IMG/VR virus record: IMGVR_UViG_3300022669_000019
Location: 1 to 44,550 of that record
From: a virus
Length of the DNA: 44,550 nt
Strand: one strand, 5' to 3'
Shown one piece after another: positions 1 to 7,544 of the stretch. Position 1 is the first letter of the stretch. Every line of letters begins with the position of its first letter. A program made the position numbers and the translations under genes. The notes under the pieces are model-generated. The model had not been told where the DNA came from. It made no database searches and worked only from the letters and a program-made list of their open reading frames with translations.

Positions 1-99
1 ATCCCCGAGAGCTTTCTCCCCTCCTCCCCCCTTGGCTTTCGGGCCAGGGGGGGTTTTTGGTTGCCTACTTTCCCCCGGTGGTGGCCGGGGAAACGCCCG
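1..99. repeat. Terminal direct repeat, left copy
   Basis: Bases 1-99 are identical to 44452-44550. A 99-bp exact overlap at the two ends of a contig is what a circular or circularly permuted genome gives after de Bruijn assembly, so the simplest reading is a complete genome of 44,451 bp. A true short terminal repeat of a linear virion genome is possible but less likely, since the boundary falls just downstream of a promoter -10 element and inside a terminator cluster, with no other mark of a physical end. Confidence 0.9.
26..58 (+). terminator. Intrinsic terminator T1
   Basis: An 11-bp stem (26-36 with 43-53, one G-T pair) rich in C and G, a six-base TTTCGG loop and five T residues at 54-58. 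Plus-strand orientation. It would end the early operon (stop at 44420) or the short transcript of the promoter at 44424-44451. Confidence 0.85.
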
Positions 100-128
100 C
101 TTCGTAGTTGCGTGCGAAGCGGGTTTTT
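96..128 (+). terminator. Intrinsic terminator T2
   Basis: Perfect 9-bp stem CCCGCTTCG (96-104) with CGAAGCGGG (115-123), a 10-base loop and five T residues at 124-128. It is the second plus-strand terminator in the ladder. A further GC hairpin without T tract lies between T1 and T2 (about 69-93), and a perfect 7-bp hairpin, GCTGGGA/TCCCAGC, follows at 135-151. Confidence 0.8.
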
Positions 129-160
129 CAAATCGCTGGGACGGTCCCAGCAATGTGTCG

Positions 161-209
161 CCCATCCTGTAAGATTTGTTACCAAAGGTCTTGCAGGGTG
201 GGTTTTTTT
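161..209 (+). terminator. Intrinsic terminator T3
   Basis: A 14-bp stem (161-174 with 189-202, two G-T pairs) capped by a second small stem TTTG/CAAA with a TTAC loop, followed by seven T residues (203-209). It is the third plus-strand terminator within 210 bases. Bases 210-372 hold no gene or signal that I can support. Confidence 0.8.
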
Positions 210-372
210 GTTGTGCCTGCCATGGCACCCTGAGCCGGTACGGACAGCTAAATCGGCACGGACGCCGGCCGGCTTGGGCCTTGGGGTCATTCAACGAACA
301 GACTGATTTGCACCGTCGGATTGCCGTATTCGGGAAAAACCACTTGGGCCTTGTCCCAAATCTTGCCGATCA

Positions 373-1053
373 TCAGCCCCGACGCGATCCGACACGCTTT
401 GTATGGTGCATGGTTTTGGGCACCAGGCGAGGCATTGGTCGATGGGTGGCGTTCCATCTTTCGCAAGCCCGAACATCCTCATCCGTTTCCTTCTCGCCCG
501 GCGGGATGATCATCATGGCATGAACATGATTGGTGGCATCGACCGCGTTTTCAGGGACCAGGACACGCACCAATACCCCTGGGAGCTTTGGAACCCGCTT
601 AACCTTTTTTTCCATCGCCCTTATTTGCCATTCATCAGAAGGTGGCTCGTATCCCATCACTTCAAATTCGGATGGAAAAACGTAACGATTTTCACATCCA
701 AAAGGATTGGCCGAATTATTCTCAACAGCTGACACTTCGTTCGATCCCACATGAAAGGGATGCTCATCACGATCGACCTCCATCAACTGTCTTGGCGCAA
801 AAACAGGCGTTTTGAGATCAAAAAGACACCGGATAATTTCAACCACCAACTCCTGGGATATGTCCACATTCAAGGCTGTTGGCCGATTATAAAAATCCGA
901 TATTTCTACGAGACGACGAACGCCACCAGCGAAACTTCGACACGGCAACAGCATCTTGCCGGCCCGCACAACCGTCTTGTAGCCAACGAGAACGTACCCA
1001 GATTCCCCCTGGTAACCAGCGGCTCTTTCAACCAATTTTTCACTAAAGCACAT
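373..1053 (-). CDS. Hypothetical protein, 226 aa, last gene of minus operon
   Basis: I do not recognise this protein. It is soluble, with no signal peptide or membrane segment. The N-terminal half has alternating hydrophobic strands, and the C-terminal 90 residues are charged and rich in Met, Arg and His. It lies 30 bp downstream of the exported-protein gene at 1084-1572 and is the last minus-strand gene before the terminator ladder. The ribosome site before the ATG at 1053 is weak. The final 35 residues read poorly and another frame stays open there, so a late frameshift cannot be excluded. Confidence 0.65.
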   Translation of the reverse strand: MCFSEKLVERAAGYQGESGYVLVGYKTVVRAGKMLLPCRSFAGGVRRLVEISDFYNRPTALNVDISQELVVEIIRCLFDLKTPVFAPRQLMEVDRDEHPFHVGSNEVSAVENNSANPFGCENRYVFPSEFEVMGYEPPSDEWQIRAMEKKVKRVPKLPGVLVRVLVPENAVDATNHVHAMMIIPPGEKETDEDVRACERWNATHRPMPRLVPKTMHHTKRVGSRRG

Positions 1054-1083
1054 GGTGTTTCATTACTTGCTTCAGGGTTGTTT

Positions 1084-1572
1084 TTATTGCGATATGGCGT
1101 CTAAATCCTCGGGCTGAAGATCCAAAGACAGAATCTTGATCAACGCGGCCGTCAACTCATCGGTCGCCTGCAACACCTGATCCTCGCGCGTCACGACGAT
1201 GTCAAATGTTTCAACCAAAGTATTACGCAGCGGGTTGGCCGGATCGTCTGGATACCCCCACATCTTCAAGGTGTAGTTGCCTGGCTTCAAACGCCAACGA
1301 ATCGGTTCGGTCCCAGGCGTACCGCCATTGCTGCCCACCAAGTTGATGTCGCCGTTCAGGGCTGTGCCGGATATCAACTCGATTGGCTGGGGCGTGCCAG
1401 CACCAGGCTGCAACCAGGCCCATTGAGCATCGACAACCAAAATCTTGCGTACCAAGTTCGGCACCGGATCATCGGTGATCGTCTTCGTGGGTATGTGAAC
1501 TTGTGCGACTGCTGCCTGAATCAAAACAAGCACAACGATGGTTGTGCAGATGGTGGTCCATAACCTGGTCAT
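1084..1572 (-). CDS. Sec-exported hypothetical protein, 162 aa
   Basis: The N-terminus is a clear Sec signal peptide: Met-Thr-Arg, a hydrophobic core over residues 5-20 and an Ala-Val-Ala cleavage box before Gln24. The mature part (about 140 aa) is beta-rich, with a segment that includes RWRLKPGNYTLKMWGYPDD, and ends in a short acidic helix. No cysteine lipobox and no enzyme motif are visible. The start ATG overlaps the stop of the gene upstream (1569-1572, ATGA), indicating translational coupling. An exported phage protein could act in lysis, superinfection exclusion or the cell envelope; which one is not shown. Confidence 0.75.
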   Translation of the reverse strand: MTRLWTTICTTIVVLVLIQAAVAQVHIPTKTITDDPVPNLVRKILVVDAQWAWLQPGAGTPQPIELISGTALNGDINLVGSNGGTPGTEPIRWRLKPGNYTLKMWGYPDDPANPLRNTLVETFDIVVTREDQVLQATDELTAALIKILSLDLQPEDLDAISQ

Positions 1573-2300
1573 CCTTGATCTCCTTTGTCGTCTGGATGCT
1601 TGCCGCGTTGTTTGCGGTATTGCTGGGCTCGGGCCTTTTTATCCCACCCCATGGCGATCATCTCCGCTTTGGTGAAGCAACGGGTAAACAACTTCTGCCC
1701 TACGGATAAATCTCGCTCGGTTGGACAATAAGGTCCCTCAAATTCAAATTGACGATACAACCGCCCACGATACCGGACCATGCCATCAGCAACGTGCTCG
1801 ATGGGATCCTCAGGCTGCTTTGTGGCCTCGACGGGATCCTCTGGGATGGGCGTCGTGAGAAGGCCCGACGGATTCTCGGCCGTAGGTCGTGGTGCGTTCC
1901 AATTAAATTTGGATCGCTTGGGTATTTGCGATGGGGTCATTCGCTGTTGATTCAACATCTGGAAGACCGTGGCGACACTGTTTTGGAGATATCGCCTTCG
2001 TTCACGCACCAACGCGGCATTGCCTCGCTGCTCCCTGAACGCTTCAGGCAACGTTTGACGTGGCAAAGGACCGATCCAACCGTCAAGGATCTCACCGCAG
2101 GTCCGCCCATCCAAATACTTACTGAAATTCGTTTCAGCTTGATACCGTCGCCCCTCGGTGTAAAAGGTGATGTCAACCAGGAGGATCGATTGGTCATAGG
2201 TGGGATCAACCTTGACCGATGCTTTTTTAACATCGGTTCGGTAGTTGGCTGCCTTCTGCAGAACAGCGGCGACCTGCATGGGTGTTAAAGATTGATCCAT
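1569..2300 (-). CDS. Hypothetical protein, 243 aa
   Basis: Not recognised. I prefer the start MDQSLTPMQV at 2300 because a longer form from 2363 would overlap the upstream gene by 32 bp. The N-terminal 80 residues look like an alpha/beta domain (ILLVDITFYTEGRRYQAE), the centre is Arg/Gln-rich, residues about 150-185 are Pro/Glu-rich linker, and the C-terminus is basic (Lys/Arg/Gln). It ends in an ATGA overlap with the exported-protein gene. It belongs to the terminase-to-373 minus operon. Confidence 0.7.
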   Translation of the reverse strand: MDQSLTPMQVAAVLQKAANYRTDVKKASVKVDPTYDQSILLVDITFYTEGRRYQAETNFSKYLDGRTCGEILDGWIGPLPRQTLPEAFREQRGNAALVRERRRYLQNSVATVFQMLNQQRMTPSQIPKRSKFNWNAPRPTAENPSGLLTTPIPEDPVEATKQPEDPIEHVADGMVRYRGRLYRQFEFEGPYCPTERDLSVGQKLFTRCFTKAEMIAMGWDKKARAQQYRKQRGKHPDDKGDQG

Positions 2301-2331
2301 GGAATGGCCTAACAACCAATCATACCGCCGA

Positions 2332-2922
2332 TCAAGCTGGCGGACACACGGCCAGGGCTTCACGAACGTATCCGATCGATGCGTTAAACTCCGGCCGGTC
2401 TTCCATCAATCCGATCAACCCTTCCAGGTTTTCCCTTGCGATAAATGCTGCCTGCCTGGGAGTGGCTTCGACGACCATCGGATATTCGGGCTGTAAAGTT
2501 ACTCCCGGCGGCTCACACGCCGGCGGAGCTTCTTGGCCTTCATCCTTGGTCAAAAAAATGGGCTGTTGCGATCCACTGAAAATCCTATCTTTCTCCTCGG
2601 GTGGCTTGGCGTGCCATACCTCCGAGTCAATCAAGATTGGTTCGGGATGGTCGGGATCGACACCATGGGGACAAAGGGTTTTACCGTGTTCGGTCCCCAT
2701 GGCCAGGTCAACGATCGACTCAGCCAGGGCGTTGATCGATTGAGGCCCCAACTCAGACACGTTGGCAACCACTGAACGCAACACGGCGGCCGCACTCTTG
2801 AAGCCGTTATGAAACACCACAAAATCGGGACGATGCTCAAGCGAGTAAGTCGTTGCCATGTCCCACGCCGGCCGCTTGCGCACAGCCGCCAACACAGTTT
2901 CTAATTGAGTCGAGAAATTCAT
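2332..2922 (-). CDS. Hypothetical protein, 196 aa
   Basis: Start MNFSTQLETV at 2922 is chosen because GAAGGG lies six bases upstream; a longer frame to 2991 would run into the Acb2-like gene. The sequence has a helical N-terminal third, a middle segment with a CPHG motif and many Pro/Glu residues, and a helical C-terminus. No family is recognised. It lies directly downstream of the Acb2-like gene and is probably co-transcribed with it, which makes it a candidate accessory or counter-defence gene by position only. Confidence 0.7.
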   Translation of the reverse strand: MNFSTQLETVLAAVRKRPAWDMATTYSLEHRPDFVVFHNGFKSAAAVLRSVVANVSELGPQSINALAESIVDLAMGTEHGKTLCPHGVDPDHPEPILIDSEVWHAKPPEEKDRIFSGSQQPIFLTKDEGQEAPPACEPPGVTLQPEYPMVVEATPRQAAFIARENLEGLIGLMEDRPEFNASIGYVREALAVCPPA

Positions 2923-2966
2923 ACCGTTCCCTTCATTTTCAATTTTTCCATCGGCCGGCTTCAGCA

Positions 2967-3284
2967 TCACTTCCCTTGCAAAACGACGCACTTATTGGCG
3001 GTCATCATCCCCTCATGAATCAGACGGATTGCAGCGGTTTGATCGGCACTGCCACGGGTGTTGTCTTTCACAACCTGGGCACACGCCATACACGCCCGAC
3101 GAATCCGTTGGATTTGCTGGACTTGCTCATCGTTCGGCTTGTGGTATGAAAACATCCGATTGATCGATTGATCTGTGATCTGCTGTCGATCAAGATCCGT
3201 TTGCATCTCTCGAATCTGTTTGCTCAGCTCGACGTACTTGTCCGTGCCGGACTTAGTTGGTTTTTCGGTTTTGGTCTTTTCCAC
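2967..3284 (-). CDS. acb2-like: Acb2-like anti-CBASS cyclic-oligonucleotide sponge, 105 aa
   Basis: Acb2 proteins are small phage proteins that form hexamers and bind cyclic di- and trinucleotides, so that CBASS effectors are not activated. Residues 42-105 follow the family pattern as I remember it: NRxFxYHxP (here NRMFSYHKP, 42-50), a spacing of charged residues and an IRR helix (61-63), a middle turn, then a helix ending in a TANK segment (95-98) that corresponds to the WANA segment of known members. The conserved Tyr of FxYH, part of the ligand site in characterised Acb2, is Tyr47. An extra 40-residue charged N-terminal helix precedes the core. The start is GTG with AAGGGG five bases upstream. 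This is a remembered motif match, not an alignment. Confidence 0.65.
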   Translation of the reverse strand: MEKTKTEKPTKSGTDKYVELSKQIREMQTDLDRQQITDQSINRMFSYHKPNDEQVQQIQRIRRACMACAQVVKDNTRGSADQTAAIRLIHEGMMTANKCVVLQGK

Positions 3285-3308
3285 GAATACCCCTTAAACA
3301 AAGCGAAT

Positions 3309-3602
3309 TTACCAAGAATTTTCGCCAAGAACGGCCTTAGCGGCATCAATCAATTTGTCATCAATTTGAGTTGAATTATCTTTTGAATTGGCGTTTTGCC
3401 AATCTCTGAGCTCCAAAATCATATAAGCCAAGCTATCGTTGGTCCAAGACTCAAAAGATAAATACCGATGTATCGCATCAGCCATAAGATCAGAAAAATG
3501 CTGGACGTGGTTCTCCCCCTCCCCGGGTTCACTGGTGACCCGGACAGTTGTATCCGAATCTCTTATCGTGATGCTGATGCTGTTGCCTTCTTCGCTTGCC
3601 AC
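3309..3602 (-). CDS. Hypothetical acidic protein, 97 aa
   Basis: Soluble, acidic, with a beta-rich N-terminus (SISITIRDSDTTVRVTSE) and a helical C-terminus. The start is GTG at 3602, with GGTGAT about nine bases upstream. It begins immediately after the duplicated terminase tail (3607-3762), so its leader is part of the duplicated unit and contains a TTGACA (minus strand). It is followed after 24 bp by the Acb2-like gene. Function unknown. Confidence 0.65.
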   Translation of the reverse strand: MASEEGNSISITIRDSDTTVRVTSEPGEGENHVQHFSDLMADAIHRYLSFESWTNDSLAYMILELRDWQNANSKDNSTQIDDKLIDAAKAVLGENSW

Positions 3603-3643
3603 GGCCTAATCATCACCAATGATGGCAACGCTGTCAACAATCG

Positions 3644-3760
3644 CTATTTCTTGGCGTAGGGGTCGGATTTCTTCTTCCTCCGAGGATTCAAAGTCTCCTC
3701 CAGGCCCATCACATCGCCGAAGGTTCCGGGCTTGTACGGCCTTCTCGGGCGTGTGAAATG
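3644..3760 (-). pseudogene. Broken duplicate of the terminase C-terminus
   Basis: Read on the minus strand, this stretch encodes 38 residues and a stop that match the last 38 residues of the terminase (3966-4082) at 33 positions: HFTRPRRPYKPG, then T for S, FGDVM, and so on to DPYAKK. Homology continues past the stop to about 3607 (matching to about 3930), including a TTGACAGC element, and ends abruptly beyond 3762. Upstream, the frame meets a stop codon without any start, so the copy is not a gene. The two units lie about 322 bp apart. The copy has diverged mainly at silent or conservative sites, so the duplication is not recent. Confidence 0.8.
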
Positions 3761-3965
3761 GGTCGGGATCGGACCTGCGGACCTGCGCTCGGGCTCCTGG
3801 CGCGCCCAACATCACAGGCAACCGAGGTCCTGACCCGCAAGCCCCGGGAGCTACCCGAGGTCCCCATGGAGCCCCTCGTGGGCCCCAATGGTTCACGAAG
3901 CGTGCCTATTCACCCAGTGAACCTGCGGACATGATCGCCAACGATGGCAATGCTGTCAACCATTC

Positions 3966-5735
3966 TTACCGCTTCGCGTAGGGGTCTTTTTTCTTCTTCC
4001 GGCGAGGGTTCAGGGTTTCGTCGAGCTTCATCACATCTCCGAAGCTTCCGGGCTTGTACGGCCTTCTCGGGCGTGTGAAATGGATGATCTCTTTACAGCC
4101 GTGCGTCAAGTAGGCGGAGGCCATGACCAGGTCATCAAACTCACCTGAAGGAGCACCGGTCACCAGGTCCACGGATCGGGCGACGTCGTCAATGACGTCG
4201 GTTTTGTTGCGTGGCTTGAACTGATAGCGTTTGTGCTGGGTGATGTTATCGCTCGACACCAACATGACGTCCTTGCGTCGAATGGCCAACCGATGATCTG
4301 CGATGATGGTGTCGCCCACCCCTCGATGATGGCCCAAAAGGTCACTGTGCCGGCGGGCAACCGTTTGCTCGCGTCGTTGATGATACATATACGAATAACC
4401 CATTTCGTCGTACAGGCGACGCAGGCAAGGAAGCCCGAATTGACGTTCACCGACGATGAAAGCCTCGTAGTAGAGCATCCCCAGCGAGTAGAGGATCTCA
4501 GCGAAGTAGATGTCACCCCAATGACCCACGGCTTCGGCTACCTGGCGGACCTGCCCATCGGAAGTCTTGATCCCAACGACGGCGGCATCGTAATCCTTTC
4601 CGACCAGGCCGGCCGCGAAGTCGGCACCGATAACGTAGTTATCTTGTTCCTTGATGTCTGGGGGCTCATAAATGGTGATCCGGCCACCTTCGATCTCCAT
4701 GCCGGGACGCCACTCGAAGAAGTATTCGTTTCTGGCTCCAAAGAACCGATGACCCATTTGCTGTCCACCAGCGGCGATGATTGCAGTTTGCAGTTTATCG
4801 TCGGCCGCTTGGTCCTCATCGGGCCGGAAGACGATCGCTCCTTGTTCCCCGGCCTGAGTTTCCTTTGCCATTTCTTCAAGAGCTTCAAAGAAGAAAACCG
4901 GCATACCAGTGAAGTCCGCATACCCACCTTTCAGACGGACGTGACGTTCTTTTTCGCTGGCGGTCGTGATCGACTCGTAGTGGGCATAGTCTTCCTCAGT
5001 CATCTCCGGGTTGTCTTCGATCCCTCCGACGTTCCAAACGAAGGTCTTGGGATGGGGCTGGGCATCCAAAGCGGCTTCGTTGGTCATACCCAACTCACGG
5101 CAGAAGTTCTCCCATGGCTGGATGACGCCTGTGACAAACCAGGTAATCCCCAGCGTCATCGTTGACGCGACCATGTATCGGGTTTTCTTTTTGCCTCGCC
5201 GGCGATACATCATTTCATTCCAGAACTTGCGATCTGGGTGCTCATCGAAGTACACCGCATCGAGCTGCACACCCTGCACCGCTTCCCAGCTCGAATCGCT
5301 CGACAACAGATAACAACGTGATCCGTTGGGCCAGATATAGCAATGCTTCTGCTCCTTCCAGATCCACCCTTTGGTGAACACCGATTCGATCTCCGGCCGC
5401 ATGATGTCGTACTGTTGATATTTTTGACAAAACCACACCGCATCGGTGGGCCGGTCTGGATTGGGCATGACGTGCGGCTTGAAGGGGTCGGAGCGCTGCA
5501 TGAGCATATCGACATCCAACGCCATGCAAGTCGTCTTCCCCCAGCCATTGCCAGGGATCAAGATGCGATAGACCTTGTCTGATTTAAGGGATTGGGTTTG
5601 ACCGTGATCGTGTGGATGGATCAGGTCACCGGGCCGCGAGTCGCGTAAATAACGCTTCGACTCTTGGGCCAGCGTCAGTTCGACGATTTCAGCGGCTTCC
5701 TGTGGCGTGAACAGTTGGGAGCACGCTACAGCCAT
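3966..5735 (-). CDS. terL: Terminase large subunit, 589 aa
   Basis: Motor ATPase and nuclease that package DNA through the portal into the prohead. The N-terminal ATPase domain has a variant Walker A, GNGWGKTT (residues 62-69), and a Walker B VYFDEH with Asp164 and Glu165. The nuclease domain starts near residue 365 with ADFAAG (Asp372), then Asp381/Asp383, and a late acidic site in FDDLVMASAY. The C-terminus is very basic (RRKKKK). Length is usual for the family. It follows a virion protein gene after 12 bp. No small subunit adjoins it; the HTH protein at 23581-24324 is a distant candidate. Its last 38 codons are duplicated just downstream. Confidence 0.93.
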   Translation of the reverse strand: MAVACSQLFTPQEAAEIVELTLAQESKRYLRDSRPGDLIHPHDHGQTQSLKSDKVYRILIPGNGWGKTTCMALDVDMLMQRSDPFKPHVMPNPDRPTDAVWFCQKYQQYDIMRPEIESVFTKGWIWKEQKHCYIWPNGSRCYLLSSDSSWEAVQGVQLDAVYFDEHPDRKFWNEMMYRRRGKKKTRYMVASTMTLGITWFVTGVIQPWENFCRELGMTNEAALDAQPHPKTFVWNVGGIEDNPEMTEEDYAHYESITTASEKERHVRLKGGYADFTGMPVFFFEALEEMAKETQAGEQGAIVFRPDEDQAADDKLQTAIIAAGGQQMGHRFFGARNEYFFEWRPGMEIEGGRITIYEPPDIKEQDNYVIGADFAAGLVGKDYDAAVVGIKTSDGQVRQVAEAVGHWGDIYFAEILYSLGMLYYEAFIVGERQFGLPCLRRLYDEMGYSYMYHQRREQTVARRHSDLLGHHRGVGDTIIADHRLAIRRKDVMLVSSDNITQHKRYQFKPRNKTDVIDDVARSVDLVTGAPSGEFDDLVMASAYLTHGCKEIIHFTRPRRPYKPGSFGDVMKLDETLNPRRKKKKDPYAKR

Positions 5736-5747
5736 GACGCCTCGTTG

Positions 5748-6425
5748 TTACGTTGGATCGTGGATCGGATTACCAACCGGGCCTGTCTTGGTGATGATCT
5801 TTCGGACCACACCATCGACGTGCGCATTGACCTGGCCGGCCGCAGCAAGGCAGTACACCCCTTCTCCCGCTCGACCACGACGAAGCATATCTGGGTGATG
5901 GATGTTGACCTCGCCACCACTGGCCACATACGTCGCCGCCTCGATCACTGATCCAGACCGTTGTAAGGGGGTGGAGGTAATGTCCCCGTCTGCCGTGGTA
6001 TCGGTCCACGACGCTGTCGCCACGTTGATCGTGGTAGCGTCAGCGGTCGAATCGTAGCTGGACCCCGTGGAGGTGTATGTCCCATCATTCGCTGTTGAGT
6101 TGGCAATATCGAATACCCGGCCCGCCTCGAATTCCTGCTCACGGTTGCCCGCAATGGTGACCGTGTCTTCGCCGGCACCGCCATCGGTAATCGCTGTGAT
6201 CGCTTCGGCAGACGCAAGATCGTCCATGTCGAAGAACAACGCGGTCGCACCGGACACAGCCGGGACCACCGAAGCTAAGGAAATTCCCAGATATTCGGTC
6301 AACGACAAAGTCTTGGCCGCATTGGTGTCTTGCCGAGTCAGGGCAACCCGAACAATCCCCGAGGCGTCAGAGCTACTCAATTCCCCGTGGACCAAAAGGC
6401 CGATGGCTCCAAGTTGCTCGCCCAT
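5748..6425 (-). CDS. Virion protein, 225 aa (structural, unassigned)
   Basis: A Thr/Ala/Ser/Gly-rich beta protein without signal peptide, of the kind seen in phage decoration and tail proteins. A segment at residues 90-145 is dominated by Thr, Asp and Ala. The start ATG has a full AAGGAG seven bases upstream (6435-6440 on the plus strand). It is the first gene of the minus operon that carries the terminase and is divergent from the lectin-fold gene at 6493. Its exact place in the particle is unknown. Confidence 0.65.
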   Translation of the reverse strand: MGEQLGAIGLLVHGELSSSDASGIVRVALTRQDTNAAKTLSLTEYLGISLASVVPAVSGATALFFDMDDLASAEAITAITDGGAGEDTVTIAGNREQEFEAGRVFDIANSTANDGTYTSTGSSYDSTADATTINVATASWTDTTADGDITSTPLQRSGSVIEAATYVASGGEVNIHHPDMLRRGRAGEGVYCLAAAGQVNAHVDGVVRKIITKTGPVGNPIHDPT

Positions 6426-6492
6426 AAGTCAACTCCTTGCGATATTATTAGCCCAGATCGCCACAAGGGCAATATACACAGGAATTGGCAAA

Positions 6493-7245
6493 ATGGGTAA
6501 CATCATTCAGCCGGCAGGCCTCCTTGGCCCAGACGTGATCGACCCTTCTGCCATTTCTGGCCTTCAATTGCGACTCGAATCAGACGTCGGCGTCACCGTC
6601 ACCGGCAGCGGGGTGAGCACCTGGGCCGATCAATCCGGCAATAGCAACGATTTCACCCAGACCGTGGACGCAGATCGCCCGCCATTGGCCACAAACGTCA
6701 TCAACGGGCTTCCGGTGGTTCGGGGGGATGGTGTGTCGGATCACCTGGTGAATACGTCAGGGCCGATCGTAGCCGGCTCTGCGACAAAGACGATCTTCAT
6801 GGTCGTCGACCCGAAAACCATTGGCGGCGGCACGCTGTTCATGGACGGTCAGCGGAATAACCCGCCATCAGGGGATGACGGCCGATTTCAACGGTTCACC
6901 CCATCCCTGGCCCGCGTCATCGACGACACAGGCAACACGACCTTCGCGGACATGACCGCCAACGAGTTCCACGCCTGGATCTACAGCCAGACGGCCGCCG
7001 ACATCGACAGCTATACCCTCCAACGGGATGACGACACCCCTCTGACCCCTTCGGCCTCTGCCAGCAACATCCCAACCGTCGCCGGCGTGTCCTCGATCTT
7101 CGCCATCATGGACGATGCCATCACGCCCGTCGCCGGCAATTACTATGCGGCCGACTTCGCGGCTCTGCTGATCTACTCGCCGGCTCTGAGCTCAGCCAAC
7201 ATCCAAAACGTGTTCAACTACCTGGCCAACAAGTACGCCCTCTAA
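6493..7245 (+). CDS. Lectin-fold (LamG/concanavalin-like) tail or fibre protein, 250 aa
   Basis: The start ATG at 6493 has AGGA nine bases upstream; a longer frame back to 6067 runs across the divergent gene and is rejected. The protein looks like the jelly-roll lectin family: LQLRLESDVG, then STWADQSGNSNDFTQ, VVRGDGVSDHLV and a C-terminal YSPALSSANIQNVFNYLANK helix, a pattern common in phage and bacterial carbohydrate-binding modules. It is the only plus-strand gene between 1 and 24341, isolated between two minus operons, as expected for an exchangeable receptor-binding gene. Role inferred. Confidence 0.7.
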   Translation: MGNIIQPAGLLGPDVIDPSAISGLQLRLESDVGVTVTGSGVSTWADQSGNSNDFTQTVDADRPPLATNVINGLPVVRGDGVSDHLVNTSGPIVAGSATKTIFMVVDPKTIGGGTLFMDGQRNNPPSGDDGRFQRFTPSLARVIDDTGNTTFADMTANEFHAWIYSQTAADIDSYTLQRDDDTPLTPSASASNIPTVAGVSSIFAIMDDAITPVAGNYYAADFAALLIYSPALSSANIQNVFNYLANKYAL

Positions 7246-7260
7246 TCGAACGGGCTGGTT

Positions 7261-7300
7261 CCCCTACTATGTATTTGTTTTATAGTCTTCGTAGTAGGGG
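7261..7300. other. Inverted repeat after the lectin-fold gene
   Basis: CCCCTACTA (7261-7269) and TAGTAGGGG (7292-7300) form a perfect 9-bp stem with a 22-base loop rich in T. It starts 15 bp after the stop of the lectin-fold gene and lies between convergent genes. It lacks a T tract after the stem, so it is not a textbook terminator. It may be a weak bidirectional terminator or part of the adjacent repeat-bearing site. Confidence 0.6.
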
Positions 7301-7387
7301 CCGGTGAAATTGTGGACAATTTGACGCCCAGGATTCACAAGCACCAACAATAGCAACGATTGCAACCCGAAACAGCACCTTGAAAAA

Positions 7388-7498
7388 CTGTCGGTTACCT
7401 GTCGGTTGCTGTCGGTGAATGTCGGTAGCGTGATCGGTGGGTGTGAAGATGGAGAAGATGGCCCAAAGTTACCGACAGTAACCGACAGCAAACGTCAG
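7388..7498. repeat. Cluster of CTGTCGGT repeats, candidate origin (iterons)
   Basis: Four direct copies on the plus strand: CTGTCGGT at 7388, 7399 and 7409 and ATGTCGGT at 7419, spaced 11, 10 and 10 bp. After a 44-bp gap come the inverted form ACCGACAG at 7471 and 7481 and a decayed copy, AACGTCAG, at 7491, spaced 10 bp. Spacing of one helical turn puts all copies on one face of the DNA. The site lies between convergent genes (ends 7245 and 7545), so it controls no obvious promoter. Origin iterons, a partition site or a packaging site are possible. An open minus frame across it (7267-7491) only reflects the repeats. Confidence 0.75.
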
Positions 7499-7544
7499 CT
7501 TTTCCACATTTGAATGTAGACCACCCAGTCCCCCCAATCCATCA

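Noticed and set aside
61-523. Plus-strand frames in the terminator ladder (61-306, 176-523)
   Set aside because: They run through terminator hairpins and have no ribosome sites or protein-like composition.
4233-5165. 310-residue plus-strand open frame
   Set aside because: It is antisense to terL, whose ATPase and nuclease motifs are clear; composition is that of a shadow frame.
6067-6492. N-terminal extension of the lectin-fold gene (start 6067)
   Set aside because: It crosses the divergent virion gene, which has a full AAGGAG site; ATG 6493 has its own AGGA.
7267-7491. 74-residue minus-strand frame across the repeat cluster
   Set aside because: It is translated from the repeats (VTDSNRQVTDS) and has no ribosome site.
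7388-7498. CRISPR array
   Set aside because: Repeats are 8 bp with 2-3 bp between them and occur in both orientations; no spacer structure.
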